A program made the translations under genes and the position numbers. From NCBI RefSeq assembly GCF_002192455.1, contig NZ_CP021744.1, positions 6,109,501-6,173,500 of the forward strand: a DNA stretch of 64,000 nt, read 5' to 3'. The notes under the pieces were generated by a model. That model made no database searches. It was not told where the DNA came from and saw only the letters and a program-made list of their open reading frames with translations. The DNA comes from Streptomyces albireticuli. GTDB taxonomy: Bacteria; Actinomycetota; Actinomycetes; Streptomycetales; Streptomycetaceae. Shown here in pieces: positions 34,447 through 46,306 of the stretch (its first letter is position 1; each line of letters starts with the position of its first letter).

Positions 34447-35154
34447 TCAGCCGCCGCTCGCCGCCCTCACCAGTCCCTCCATCAGCCGCCCGTCCTCCCG
34501 TGCCTCCGGGTGCCACTGCACCCCCACCGCGAACCGTTCCCCCACGTACTCCAGGGCCTCCACCGTGCCGTCCTCCGCGTACGCCGTCGGGATCAGGCCC
34601 TCGCCCAGCCGGTCCACCGACTGGTGGTGGTGGGTGGCCACCTGGACCGCCTCGGGCAGCAGCCTGCCGGTGAGGGTGTCCGGGACCGGCTTGATCAGGT
34701 GGTCGGTGAAGGTGCCCACCTTGGGGTTGTGGCCGTCGTGGCCCACCTCGTCCGGCAGGTGCTGGCAGAGCGTGCCGCCCGCGTGGATGTTCATCAGCTG
34801 CATGCCGCGGCAGATGCCGAGCACCGGGGTGCCGCGCCGCAGGGCGGCGTCCAGCAGCGCCCTCTCCCAGCGGTCGCGCTCGGGGACCGGCTTCCCGGTG
34901 CGGGGGTGCGGGCTCTGGCCGTAGAGCGCCGGGTCCAGGTCCTCGCCGCCCGCGAGGACCAGGCCGTCGACCCGCCGGAGCACCGCCTCGGCGGCGGCCG
35001 GCTCGTCCGGCGGCAGCAGGACGGCCAGGCCGCCCGCCCGCTGCGCGTACCGGGGGTAGGTGGCGTGTACCAGGGCCGCCGGCGCGTCCCACGCCACTCC
35101 CCAGCGGGCCTGGGCGAAGTAGGTGGTGAAGCCGATCAGCGGCTGCGTGCTCAT
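34447..35154 (-). CDS. Gamma-glutamyl-amide hydrolase (PuuD-like, class I glutamine amidotransferase fold)
   Basis: A 235-residue peptidase C26 protein. Nucleophile elbow LGICRGMQLMNI (Cys about 117), and the catalytic His-x-Glu in GVQWHPEA near the C-terminus. The PuuD family splits gamma-glutamyl-GABA to glutamate and GABA. Start ATG 35154, after GGAAGGACATC. It follows the amine permease by 32 bp and lies opposite the GlnA4-type ligase, so here it probably splits the final gamma-glutamyl amide of the same route. Confidence 0.9.
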   Translation of the reverse strand: MSTQPLIGFTTYFAQARWGVAWDAPAALVHATYPRYAQRAGGLAVLLPPDEPAAAEAVLRRVDGLVLAGGEDLDPALYGQSPHPRTGKPVPERDRWERALLDAALRRGTPVLGICRGMQLMNIHAGGTLCQHLPDEVGHDGHNPKVGTFTDHLIKPVPDTLTGRLLPEAVQVATHHHQSVDRLGEGLIPTAYAEDGTVEALEYVGERFAVGVQWHPEAREDGRLMEGLVRAASGG

Positions 35155-35186
35155 GTGCGTGATGTCCTTCCTGGAGCGGGTTCTTG

Positions 35187-36644
<1,458 letters not shown>

Positions 36645-36786
36645 GGGGCCGCTCCTGCCTCGCGAGGGGTAAAGGTTGTGCGGCATACCTTTGCCAGGCG
36701 GATGTGGCCGAAGCAACCCTCTTGCGTAAAAGACCTGTTACTTGTGACCTCCGCCCGCGCACAGCCCGTTCCCGCACCGCGCCCGG

Positions 36787-37515
36787 CTACGAGAGGAAGC
36801 CCCGCAGGAGCGCCGCCGTCCCCGAGCAGTGCTCGCGCATGACCTCGCGCGCGGTGCTCGCGTCCCCGGCCAGCACCGCCCCCACCAGCGAGGTGTGCTG
36901 CGCCTGTGAATGTTCCAAGTTACGCACGAGCAGGGGGATGCAGTCCAGTAGATCGTTCACCGTGGCCCGAACGGCGGCGTACTGCGTGGTGAGCGTGGGC
37001 GAGCCGGCGAGCTCCATCAGCGTCAGGTGGAACCGGGTGTCCACCCGGCGGTATTCGGCCAGTGGAGCGTCGTGCGTGGCGTCCAGCGCGGCCCGCAGCC
37101 GGGCCGCGCCCTCCTCGTCCAGACCGTGCGCCGCGCACAGCCCGGCCGCGCCGACCTCCAGCACCTCGCGGAAGCGGAGGGTGTCCTCCACGTCCACCTC
37201 CGCGACCCTGCGCCGCAGTTCGTCCGTGCCCGCCGCGGCCGCCGTCGTACGGGCGCACACGAACGTGCCGCCGTAGCGGCCCCGCCTGCTCTCCACCAGG
37301 CCCTGGTCCTGGAGCACCTTGAGCACCTCGCGCAGCGTCACCCGGCTTATCCGCAGCAGCCCGGCCAATTCCCGCTCGGCCGGCAGCCGTTCCCCGGCCG
37401 GCACCAGGCCGAGGCGGACGATCTGGAGTATTTGCTCCAGTGCCTCCTCGAAGCCGCTGCCCACGCGGACCGGTCGCAGCACCGGCGCCAGCCGGTCCGT
37501 CGAACTCCCGTCCAT
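36787..37515 (-). CDS. GntR/FadR-family regulator of the gamma-glutamylation genes
   Basis: A 242-residue FCD-type GntR regulator: winged helix (about 30-90; LPAERELAGLLRISRVTLREVLKVL) and the all-helical FCD ligand domain (about 110-235) with several His and Asp metal/ligand positions. Divergent from glnA4 by 73 bp and codirectional with the permease and hydrolase genes, so it probably controls the whole island. The effector is unknown; ethanolamine or a polyamine is plausible. Confidence 0.9.
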   Translation of the reverse strand: MDGSSTDRLAPVLRPVRVGSGFEEALEQILQIVRLGLVPAGERLPAERELAGLLRISRVTLREVLKVLQDQGLVESRRGRYGGTFVCARTTAAAAGTDELRRRVAEVDVEDTLRFREVLEVGAAGLCAAHGLDEEGAARLRAALDATHDAPLAEYRRVDTRFHLTLMELAGSPTLTTQYAAVRATVNDLLDCIPLLVRNLEHSQAQHTSLVGAVLAGDASTAREVMREHCSGTAALLRGFLS

Positions 37516-37536
37516 CGGGACCCCTTCCCAATCAAT

Positions 37537-37560
37537 GGTCTACGGGCCTACCTTAAGACC
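37537..37560. promoter_or_regulatory. Inverted repeat between GntR gene and glnA4, candidate operator
   Basis: GGTCT (37537-37541) and AGACC (37556-37560) around 14 nt in the divergent promoter region. The heptamer AAGACCT here also occurs at 36730-36736 upstream of the permease, which could be a second site. GntR half-sites of FadR type read TGGT...ACCA, only partly matched. Confidence 0.35.
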
Positions 37561-37588
37561 TCCGGTCACACCGACAGGAGGCTTCACT

Positions 37589-38956
37589 GTGGCAGACCGC
37601 ACGCCCCCGCTCAGCGTCGACGAGCTCCGCGCTCTGGTCGACAGCGGGGAGATCGACACTGTCGTCCTCGCCTTCACCGACATGCAGGGCAGGCTCCAGG
37701 GAAAGCGGTTCGCCGCCAGGTTCTTCCTCGACGACGCGCTCGAACACGGCACGGAGGGCTGCAACTACCTCCTCGCCGTGGACACCGACATGAACACCGT
37801 CGACGGCTACGCCATGTCGTCCTGGGAGCGCGGCTACGGCGACTTCGCCATGCGCCCCGACCTCGGCACGCTGCGCCGCACCCCCTGGAACCCCGGCACC
37901 GCCCTCGTCACCGCCGACCTCGCCTGGCACGACGGCAGCCCCGTCCTCGCCTCGCCCCGGCAGATACTCCGGCGCCAGCTCGACCGCCTCGCCGAGCGCG
38001 GCTGGAGCGCCTACGCCGGCACCGAGCTGGAGTTCATGGTCTTCAAGGACACCTATGAGGACGCCTGGAACCGCGGCTACCGCGGCATGACCCCGGCCAA
38101 CCAGTACAACGTGGACTACTCCGTCCTCGGCACCGGCCGCGTCGAACCCCTGCTGCGCCGCATCCGCAACGAGATGGGCGCCGCCGGCATGACCGTCGAG
38201 TCCGCCAAGGGCGAGTGCAACCTCGGCCAGCACGAGATCGCCTTCCGCTACGACGAGGCGCTGATCACCTGCGACCAGCACTCCGTCTACAAGACGGGAG
38301 CCAAGGAGATCGCCGCCCAGGAGGGCTCGGCGCTCACCTTCATGGCCAAGTACGACGAGCGCGAGGGCAACTCCTGCCACATCCACCTCTCGCTGCGCGA
38401 CGAGGCCGGCCGGCCCGTCCTCGCCGACGACGAGGGCCCGTACGGCATGTCGAAGACCATGCGGCACTTCCTCGCCGGACAGCTCGCCGCCCTGCGCGAC
38501 TTCACCCTCCTCTACGCCCCGAACATCAACTCCTACAAGCGGTTCCGGCCGGGCTCCTTCGCCCCCACCGCCGTCGCCTGGGGACCCGACAACCGCACCT
38601 GCGCCCTACGCGTCGTCGGCCACGGCCACGCCCACCGCTTCGAGAACCGCCTGCCCGGCGGCGACGTGAACCCCTACCTCGCCGTCGCCGGCATGGTCGC
38701 CGCGGGCCTGTACGGCGTCGAGCACGAGCTGGAACTGCCCGAGGCCTGCACCGGCAACGCCTACACCGGCGACGCCGCGCACGTGCCGGCGACCCTGCGC
38801 GAGGCCGCCGCCCTGTGGGAGGCCAGCCCCATAGCCCGCGCCGCCTTCGGCGACGAGGTCGTGGAGCACTACCTCCACATGGCGCGCGTCGAGCAGGAGG
38901 CGTACGACACCGCCGTCACGGACTGGGAGCGCTTCCGCTCCTTCGAGCGCATGTAA
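37589..38956 (+). CDS. glnA4: Gamma-glutamylamine synthetase of the GlnA4 type
   Basis: A 455-residue glutamine-synthetase-family ligase. Metal and Glu sites of GS are seen in GTELEFMVFKD, ECNLGQHEIAFRY and HIHLSLRDEAG, and the ATP-binding NRTCALRV in the C-terminal half, but the adenylylation and ammonia-site features of true GlnA are replaced. The neighbours (amine permease, PuuD hydrolase, GntR, aldehyde dehydrogenase, SDR) correspond to the S. coelicolor island where GlnA4 makes gamma-glutamylethanolamide from ethanolamine. GTG 37589 with ACAGGAGG upstream. Substrate from context, not from sequence alone. Confidence 0.85.
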   Translation: MADRTPPLSVDELRALVDSGEIDTVVLAFTDMQGRLQGKRFAARFFLDDALEHGTEGCNYLLAVDTDMNTVDGYAMSSWERGYGDFAMRPDLGTLRRTPWNPGTALVTADLAWHDGSPVLASPRQILRRQLDRLAERGWSAYAGTELEFMVFKDTYEDAWNRGYRGMTPANQYNVDYSVLGTGRVEPLLRRIRNEMGAAGMTVESAKGECNLGQHEIAFRYDEALITCDQHSVYKTGAKEIAAQEGSALTFMAKYDEREGNSCHIHLSLRDEAGRPVLADDEGPYGMSKTMRHFLAGQLAALRDFTLLYAPNINSYKRFRPGSFAPTAVAWGPDNRTCALRVVGHGHAHRFENRLPGGDVNPYLAVAGMVAAGLYGVEHELELPEACTGNAYTGDAAHVPATLREAAALWEASPIARAAFGDEVVEHYLHMARVEQEAYDTAVTDWERFRSFERM

Positions 38957-38965
38957 GGGAACGAC

Positions 38966-40333
38966 TTGTACGAGCACCACATCGTCAACCCGGCGACCGA
39001 GGAGCACCTCGCCACCGTCCCGGACGCCACCCCGCGGGACGTCGACGCCGCCGTCGCGCGCGCCGCCGTCGCGCAGCGGGCCTGGGCGGCCCTCGCCCCC
39101 GGCGACCGGGCCCGGCAGCTGCGCCGCTTCGCCGCCGCCGTCGACGCGCACCTGGAGGAGCTGGCCCTGCTGGAGGTCGCCGAGGCCGGCCACCCCCTCG
39201 GCAACGCCCGCTGGGAGGCCGGCAACGTCCGCGACCTCCTGGACTACGCCGCCGGGGGAGCGGAGCGGCTCAACGGCGCCCAGATCCCCGTCGCCGGCGG
39301 GCTGAACGTCACCTTCCACGAACCCCTCGGCGTCATCGCCGTCATCGCCCCGTGGAACTTCCCGCTGCCCATCGCCGGCTGGGGCCTCGCCCCCGCCCTC
39401 GCCTCGGGCAACGCCGTCCTCCTCAAGCCCGCCGAGACCACCCCGCTCACCGCCCTCCGGCTGGCCGAGCTCGCCCTGGCCGCCGGGCTGCCCGAGGGCC
39501 TCTTCCAGGTCCTGCCCGGCGCCGGCCCCGTCGTGGGCGGCGCGCTCGTCGAGCACCCCGGCGTCGCCAAGGTCGTCTTCACCGGCTCCACCGCCGTCGG
39601 CAAGCAGATCATGGCGAGCTGCGCCGAGCGGGTGAAGCGGGTGACCCTCGAACTCGGCGGCAAGAGCCCCAACATCGTCTTCGCCGACGCCGACATCGAG
39701 GCCGCCGCCGCTGCCGCCCCCGGCTCCTTCCTCGACAACACCGGACAGGACTGCTGCGCCCGCAGCCGCATCCTCGTCCAGCGCGACGTGTACGACCGCT
39801 TCATGGAGCTCCTGGAACCGGCCGTCAAGGCCTTCGTGGTCGGCGACCCCACCGACCCGGCCACTCAGATGGGCCCGCTGATCTCCGCCGCGCACCGCGA
39901 GCGCGTACGGTCCTACGTCCCCGAGTCCGCCCCCGCCGCCATCCGCGGCGAGGCCCCGGCCGGCAAGGGCTTCTGGTACCCGGCGACCGTCCTGGAGGGC
40001 ACCCCGGACGACCGCGTCGCCACCGAGGAGATCTTCGGGCCGATCGCCGTCGTCATCCCCTTCGAGGACGAGGCGGACGCGGTGCGCATCGCCGACGCCA
40101 CCGACTACGGCCTCTCCGGCTCGATCTGGACCCGCGACGTCGGCCGCGCCCTGCGCGTCTCCCGCGCCGTCTCCGCGGGCAACCTCTCCGTCAACTCCCA
40201 CAGCAGCGTCCGCTACTGGACCCCGTTCGGCGGCTTCAAGCAGTCCGGCCTCGGCCGCGAACTGGGACCCGACGCGCTGACCGCCTTCACCGACACCAAG
40301 AACGTGTTCATCAGCACAGAGGAGCGCAAGTGA
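38966..40333 (+). CDS. NAD(P)+-dependent aldehyde dehydrogenase
   Basis: A 455-residue ALDH: NAD site VIAPWNFPLPI, catalytic Glu in VTLELGGKSPN and Cys in NTGQDCCARSR, and the ending of the dimer interface. Start is TTG 38966, 9 bp after the glnA4 stop, with AAGGGA. Translation is linked to glnA4 and the SDR gene (4-bp overlap). In the proposed route it oxidises gamma-glutamyl-aminoacetaldehyde to gamma-glutamylglycine. Confidence 0.92.
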   Translation: MYEHHIVNPATEEHLATVPDATPRDVDAAVARAAVAQRAWAALAPGDRARQLRRFAAAVDAHLEELALLEVAEAGHPLGNARWEAGNVRDLLDYAAGGAERLNGAQIPVAGGLNVTFHEPLGVIAVIAPWNFPLPIAGWGLAPALASGNAVLLKPAETTPLTALRLAELALAAGLPEGLFQVLPGAGPVVGGALVEHPGVAKVVFTGSTAVGKQIMASCAERVKRVTLELGGKSPNIVFADADIEAAAAAAPGSFLDNTGQDCCARSRILVQRDVYDRFMELLEPAVKAFVVGDPTDPATQMGPLISAAHRERVRSYVPESAPAAIRGEAPAGKGFWYPATVLEGTPDDRVATEEIFGPIAVVIPFEDEADAVRIADATDYGLSGSIWTRDVGRALRVSRAVSAGNLSVNSHSSVRYWTPFGGFKQSGLGRELGPDALTAFTDTKNVFISTEERK

Positions 40334-41115
40334 CCGACCAGACCCCCGTGTGCCGCCGACTCGTCGGCCGTACCGCCGTCATCACGGGTGCCGGCAGCGG
40401 CATCGGCCTGGCCACCGCCCGGCGCCTCGCCTCCGAGGGCGCGAACGTCGTCTGCGCCGACATCGACGACAAGGCCGGCAAGGCCGCCGCCGAAGAGGTC
40501 GGCGGGCTCTTCGTCCAGGTCGACGTCACCGACCCCGAGCAGGTCGAGGCGCTCTTCAAGACCGCCTTCGACACCTACGGCTCCGTCGACGTCGCCTTCA
40601 ACAACGCGGGCATCTCCCCGCCGGACGACGACTCCATCCTCACCACCGGCCTCGACGCCTGGAAGCGCGTCCAGGAGGTCAACCTCACCTCGGTCTACCT
40701 CTGCTGCAAGGCTGCGCTGCCCTACATGCGGCGCCAGGGCAAGGGCTCCATCATCAACACCGCCTCCTTCGTCGCCGTGATGGGCGCCGCCACCTCGCAG
40801 ATCAGCTACACCGCCTCCAAGGGCGGCGTCCTCGCCATGTCCCGCGAGCTCGGCGTGCAGTTCGCCCGCGAGGGCATCCGCGTCAACGCCCTCTGCCCCG
40901 GGCCGGTGAACACCCCGCTGCTCAAGGAGCTCTTCGCCAAGGACCCGGAGCGCGCCGCCCGCCGCCTGGTGCACGTGCCCGTCGGCCGGTTCGCCGAGCC
41001 CGAGGAGATGGCCGCCGCCGTCGCCTTCCTCGCCAGCGACGACTCCTCCTTCGTCAACGCCGCTGAGTTCCTCGTCGACGGTGGCATCGCGGGCGCCTAT
41101 GTGACCCCTGTGTAA
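40330..41115 (+). CDS. Short-chain dehydrogenase/reductase
   Basis: A 261-residue classical SDR: cofactor site TGAGSGIGLAT, NNAG, active-site Ser-Tyr-Lys in TASFVAV and SYTASKGG, and the usual C-terminal PGPVNTPL. GTG overlaps the ALDH stop by four bases. In the island it would oxidise the alcohol group of gamma-glutamylethanolamide to the aldehyde for the ALDH; other alcohols are possible. Confidence 0.92.
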   Translation: MTDQTPVCRRLVGRTAVITGAGSGIGLATARRLASEGANVVCADIDDKAGKAAAEEVGGLFVQVDVTDPEQVEALFKTAFDTYGSVDVAFNNAGISPPDDDSILTTGLDAWKRVQEVNLTSVYLCCKAALPYMRRQGKGSIINTASFVAVMGAATSQISYTASKGGVLAMSRELGVQFAREGIRVNALCPGPVNTPLLKELFAKDPERAARRLVHVPVGRFAEPEEMAAAVAFLASDDSSFVNAAEFLVDGGIAGAYVTPV

Positions 41116-41129
41116 GGTCCATGATCAAG

Positions 41130-41160
41130 CGCCGGGGCGGGCCACCCGCCGGCCCCGGCG
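41130..41160 (+). terminator. Hairpin after the SDR gene
   Basis: A 9-bp perfect stem (CGCCGGGGC and complement), 13-nt loop, no T tract; closes the glnA4 unit. Confidence 0.5.
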
Positions 41161-41191
41161 TGTCCTGCCCCCCTCGCACGTAAGAGAACGC

Positions 41192-42466
<1,275 letters not shown>

Positions 42467-42474
42467 GCCCGGTA

Positions 42475-42509
42475 CGGGAGCCGGCGGGCATCGGTGCCGC
42501 CGGCTCCCG
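42475..42509. terminator. Bidirectional terminator between convergent genes
   Basis: A 12-bp perfect stem (GGGAGCCGGCGG and its complement, plus a C-G pair), 9-nt loop. It lies between the phosphatase (+) and the PLP enzyme (-). Confidence 0.7.
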
Positions 42510-42517
42510 GGCGAGGG

Positions 42518-43723
42518 TCAGCCGAACGTCCGGCCCTCGCCCCGGTACGTGGGGACCGTCTCCACCACCCGGTCGCCGTCGACGAGGTGCAGCGCCGCGA
42601 AGCGCTCGCACAGCTCGCCCGCCTTGGCGTGCCGGAACCACACCTTGTCGCCCACCAGCAGATCGTCGGCGGGCGGCCCGACCAGCGGGGTCTGCACCTC
42701 GCCCGCGCCCTCCCGCCCGTCGAGCCGCAGCCCGGCCGGCAGCCAGGGCCGCGGCAGCCGGTCCCGGCCCGCCGCCCCCGACGCCGGATAGCCGCCGCCC
42801 GCCACCGTCACCACGCCCGTGCCGGGGCGGCGCACCACCGGCAGCGCGAACAGCGCCGCCGGACGGGCCCGGAAGGACGTGTAGTGGTCGAACAGCCGGG
42901 GCACGAACAGCCCCGACCCGGCGGCCACCTCCGTCACCGCCGCCTCGGCCGCCGTGTGCTGCACACTGCCCGTGCCGCCGCCGTTGACGAACTCCAGCTC
43001 CGCCACGGCCCGTACGGCCCGCACCGCCTCGGCCCGGCGCACCGCCAGCTCCCGGCGGGCCGCCGCCTGGAGCAGCCGCACGGCACCGGACCGCACCGGC
43101 CGGCCCGCGACCGCGTCCGCCACACCCGCCACATGCGCCTCGTACGCCATCAGCCCCACCACCCGGAAGCCGGGCCGGCGCTCCACCAGCCGCGCCAGCT
43201 CCGCCAGCCCCGTGGGGGAGTGCACCGGCGAGCGCAGCGCCCCGATCCGCACCCGCCCGCCCAGCAACCGCAGCGAGGTGTCCAACTCCAGGCAGACCCG
43301 TACCTCTTCGCGGCCCGCCCGCGCGGCGTCGATCAGCGTCAGCTGGGCCGGGTCGTCCACCATCACGGTGACCGCCGCCGCCACCTTGGGATCCGACGTC
43401 AGCTCGGCGAACGCCGCCCGGTCGGCCGACGGATACGCCAGCAGCACGTCGTCGAAACCCGAACGCGCCAGCCACACCGACTCCGCGAGCGAATGGCTCA
43501 TCACGCCCGCGAACCCGTCCCGCTCCAGCACCCGCTCCAGCAGCGCCCGGCAGCGCACGGACTTGCTGGCCACCCGGACGGGCTTGCCCCGGGCCCGCCG
43601 CACCAGGTCCTCGGCGTTGGCGTCGAACGCCCGGACGTCCACCACGGCCAGCGGCGCGTCGAGGGAGGCGGTGGCCCGGTCGTAGCGGGCCCGGTCTGCG
43701 GTACGAGCGGGAGGAGCCGGCAT
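42518..43723 (-). CDS. PLP-dependent alanine-racemase-fold amino acid deaminase/aldolase
   Basis: A 401-residue fold-type III PLP enzyme. The PLP lysine is in RVASKSVRC (about residue 54); the barrel then has GFRVVGLMAYEAHV, and the beta domain follows with the end motif LLVGDKVWFRHAKAGELCERF. Actinobacterial proteins of this class are annotated as amino acid deaminase/aldolase or D-threonine aldolase-like, not alanine racemase. ATG 43723 with GGGAGGAG upstream. A metal-binding His/Cys site is not certain. Substrate unknown. Confidence 0.85.
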   Translation of the reverse strand: MPAPPARTADRARYDRATASLDAPLAVVDVRAFDANAEDLVRRARGKPVRVASKSVRCRALLERVLERDGFAGVMSHSLAESVWLARSGFDDVLLAYPSADRAAFAELTSDPKVAAAVTVMVDDPAQLTLIDAARAGREEVRVCLELDTSLRLLGGRVRIGALRSPVHSPTGLAELARLVERRPGFRVVGLMAYEAHVAGVADAVAGRPVRSGAVRLLQAAARRELAVRRAEAVRAVRAVAELEFVNGGGTGSVQHTAAEAAVTEVAAGSGLFVPRLFDHYTSFRARPAALFALPVVRRPGTGVVTVAGGGYPASGAAGRDRLPRPWLPAGLRLDGREGAGEVQTPLVGPPADDLLVGDKVWFRHAKAGELCERFAALHLVDGDRVVETVPTYRGEGRTFG

Positions 43724-43938
43724 GGCCGCAGCCTGCCAGACCACCCTGCCGCCCGGTAGGGGCCGGGTGCGGGAGAACACGGCCGGCCGGCCGGACCGGA
43801 TGGTCTTCGATACCGCCCGCCCCGTAAAGTGGCGGGCACGCCGTGGGCCGTGCGCCACGGCGTGATGTCCGGATACGAACCGGCCTGTCCCGAAGGGCGA
43901 TCGGGCACGGCGCGCCAGCTCGCGAGGGAGAGCGCAGG

Positions 43939-44883
43939 TTGAGCACCGAAGCGGACCCCAGGCCGCAGTCGGCTCCCACGCTGGCCGCGCGGCGGCCGTC
44001 CGTCCCCGCGCAGGCGCTCCCCGTGCACCCGCCGCGCACGGCCCCGCTGCCCCCCTCCCTCTTCGCCGAACCGCGCGGCCACGCCGCCCCGGAGACCGCC
44101 GCCGAACCCGCGCCCGTCCGCGCCCGCGGTCCCGTGCGCACCGTCGCCGCGGCCGTCTGCCTCGTCCTCGGCGTCGGCCTGATCGGCGGCGCCGTGGCGA
44201 CCGGCCGGCAGGCGGACGCCCCCGGCCGACGGACCGCCGCGGAACGGGACTTCGCGGAGGGCCGCACGCTGTGGCGGACCGTCCCCGTCGACGAGCTCTT
44301 CCCTCCCACCGTGCGCGGCGCCGGGGCGGGCCCCGGTGGCGCGGACCGCCGCTGGACCCGCGTCGGCGTCGCCCCCGACGCCGACTGCGCCGGAGCCTTC
44401 GACCCGCCGCTGGCGCGCGTCCTGGCCCCGGCGGGCTGCGCGCGCCTGCTGCGGGCCACGTACACCGACGCCACGTCCACCACCGTGACCACGGTCGGAC
44501 TCCTCGTCACGGCCACCGACGAGGAGGGCATGCGCGCCCTGCGTACCCGCTTCACCGGCGAACGGCTCGCCGAGCGCACCGATCTGATGCCCCGCCCGTA
44601 CGCGCCCCCCGGCACCGTCGCCGAGGGCTTCGGCGACCCGCAGCGCGTCAGCTGGCACATCGGCGTCCTCGTCGACGTCCCCGCCGTCGTCTACACCGTC
44701 ACGGGCTTCGCCGACGGCCGCACGGACATGCCCCCGCAGCCCGCCGCGCAGGCCGTCGCCCACGGCGCGACCACCGCCCCGGCCCAGGCTGGCCTCGGCC
44801 ACGACGCGTCCGCGCTGGCCGAACGGATGGAAGCGGCCCTGCGGCGGGCGCTGCGCGCGGCGGCCCGCGAGGACGCCCGGTGA
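43939..44883 (+). CDS. Single-pass membrane protein, partner of the mycosin gene
   Basis: A 314-residue protein: Pro/Ala-rich cytoplasmic region (about 1-75), one transmembrane helix (TVAAAVCLVLGVGLIGGAVA, about 66-86), and an extracytoplasmic domain with two Cys (DCAGAF, AGCARLL) that may pair. Start is TTG 43939 with GGGAG upstream; the frame is open to 43843 but unlikely coding. The stop overlaps the start of the next gene by 4 bp. Function unknown; the neighbour suggests type VII secretion-associated use. Confidence 0.75.
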   Translation: MSTEADPRPQSAPTLAARRPSVPAQALPVHPPRTAPLPPSLFAEPRGHAAPETAAEPAPVRARGPVRTVAAAVCLVLGVGLIGGAVATGRQADAPGRRTAAERDFAEGRTLWRTVPVDELFPPTVRGAGAGPGGADRRWTRVGVAPDADCAGAFDPPLARVLAPAGCARLLRATYTDATSTTVTTVGLLVTATDEEGMRALRTRFTGERLAERTDLMPRPYAPPGTVAEGFGDPQRVSWHIGVLVDVPAVVYTVTGFADGRTDMPPQPAAQAVAHGATTAPAQAGLGHDASALAERMEAALRRALRAAAREDAR

Positions 44884-46010
44884 GGCGGCCCGCGCGAGCC
44901 GCGGCGAGACGGCTCCCCCGCGCGGCCGCCGCGCTCACCGCCGCCCTCGTCCTCACCGCCCTGCCGTCCCGGGCGGTGGCGGCCGACGGCATACGCGTGC
45001 AGGAGTGGGCCCTCGACGCCCTGCACACCGAGGAGGCCTGGCGGACCACCAAGGGCGCGGGCGTGACCGTCGCCGTGCTCGACACCGGGGTCGACGACGG
45101 GCACCCCGACCTCCAGGGGCAGGTGCTGCCCGGCAAGGACCTCATCGGCTTCGGCGCCGGACCCGGGGACCGGGCCTGGGCCCGCCACGGCACCGCCATG
45201 GCCGGCATCATCGCCGGCCGCGGCCACGGCGAGGGCCGCGCCGACGGCGTCCTCGGCGTCGCCCCCGAAGCGAAGATCCTCCCGGTCCGGGTGATCCTGG
45301 AGGACGGCGACCCGGCCCGCGCGAAGGCCCGCGGCGCCCGTGGCTCCGCCCTCGCCGAGGGCATCCGCTGGGCCGCCGACCACGGCGCCGACGTCATCAA
45401 CCTGTCCCTGGGCGACGACAGCGCCACCGCCCACCCGGAACCCCGCGAGGACGCCGCCGTCCAGTACGCCCTCGACAAGGGCGCCGTCGTCGTCGCCTCC
45501 GCCGGCAACGGCGGCGAACAGGGCGACCACGTCTCCTACCCGGCGGCCTACCCCGGGGTCATCGCGGTCACCGCCGTCGACCGCTACGGCAACCGCGCCC
45601 CCTTCTCCACCCGCCGCTGGTACGCGGCGGTCAGCGCCCCCGGCGTCGACGTCGTCATCGCGGACCCGGACCGCCGCTACTACGAGGGCTGGGGGACGAG
45701 CGCGGCCTCCGCCTTCGTCTCGGGAGCGGTGGCGCTGGTCCGCGCGGCCCACCCCGGACTGACCCCCGCCCAGGTCCGTGAGCTGATCGTGAAGACGGCC
45801 CGGGACACGCCACCGGGTGGGCGCAGCGACGCGCTGGGTGCGGGTTTCGTCGACCCGGCGGCGGCGATCGCGGGCCGGCCCGCCCCGGCGCGGGTACCGC
45901 GCGAGTACGCGGCCAGGTACTTCGGCCCCGGGCCCCATGAACGCCGCCGCCCGGCGGGGGTCGATATGCCCACGGCCGTTGCGGCGGGGCGGGTGGGGTC
46001 CTGCTCCTGA
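44880..46010 (+). CDS. Subtilisin-family protease, type VII secretion-associated mycosin type; C-terminus probably frameshifted
   Basis: A 376-residue S8 protease with signal peptide (about 1-35). The catalytic triad is Asp in VAVLDTGVDDGHP, His in RHGTAMAGIIAG and Ser in GWGTSAASAFVSG. Mycosins normally end with a transmembrane anchor. Here the frame ends at 46010 in VGSCS, but the next frame carries GVLLLIAAAVLWRRP up to a stop at 46049-46051, just the missing anchor. A one-base loss in the G-runs around 45941-45998 would explain it and the restored protein would have 390 residues. GTG start overlaps the previous stop. Confidence 0.82.
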   Translation: MRRPARAAARRLPRAAAALTAALVLTALPSRAVAADGIRVQEWALDALHTEEAWRTTKGAGVTVAVLDTGVDDGHPDLQGQVLPGKDLIGFGAGPGDRAWARHGTAMAGIIAGRGHGEGRADGVLGVAPEAKILPVRVILEDGDPARAKARGARGSALAEGIRWAADHGADVINLSLGDDSATAHPEPREDAAVQYALDKGAVVVASAGNGGEQGDHVSYPAAYPGVIAVTAVDRYGNRAPFSTRRWYAAVSAPGVDVVIADPDRRYYEGWGTSAASAFVSGAVALVRAAHPGLTPAQVRELIVKTARDTPPGGRSDALGAGFVDPAAAIAGRPAPARVPREYAARYFGPGPHERRRPAGVDMPTAVAAGRVGSCS

Positions 46011-46101
46011 TCGCGGCGGCGGTGCTTTGGCGACGGCCGTCGCGGCGGTGACGGCCCGTTCTTCGGGTGCGGTGTCCGCTGCGCGGGGCGGTCCGTTCTT
46101 C

Positions 46102-46256
46102 GGGTGCGGCGTTGTTTCCGCTGCGCGGGGCGGGTCCGCTGCGCGGGGCTTTCAGGTCGGTGCCGGGCCGGAGGGGTGGTCGCCGGGCTGCTTCGCTTTA
46201 CGCCCGGCGACCACCCCTCCGGCCCGTCCCCTCCTGCGGGTGGGTGGGGAAAGACG
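46102..46256 (+). repeat. Hairpin repeat element, copy 1
   Basis: About 155 bp. In order: GGGTGCGGCGTTGTTTCCGC, two CGCTGCGCGGGG units, a perfect 23-bp stem (46165-46187 with 46203-46225) around the loop CTGCTTCGCTTTACG, then a G-rich tail. Copy 2 has the same layout in reverse orientation with a different stem sequence. Confidence 0.75.
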
Positions 46257-46283
46257 CGGGGGTTGAGCCGCACATGTCGGCTG

Positions 46284-46306
46284 ACCGTGACCACGACGGT
46301 TTTTTC
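46284..46306 (+). terminator. Small hairpin with T tract between the two copies
   Basis: ACCGT...ACGGT (46284-46288 with 46296-46300) followed by a run of T (46300-46305). It may be a rho-independent terminator for the mycosin unit. Confidence 0.45.
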
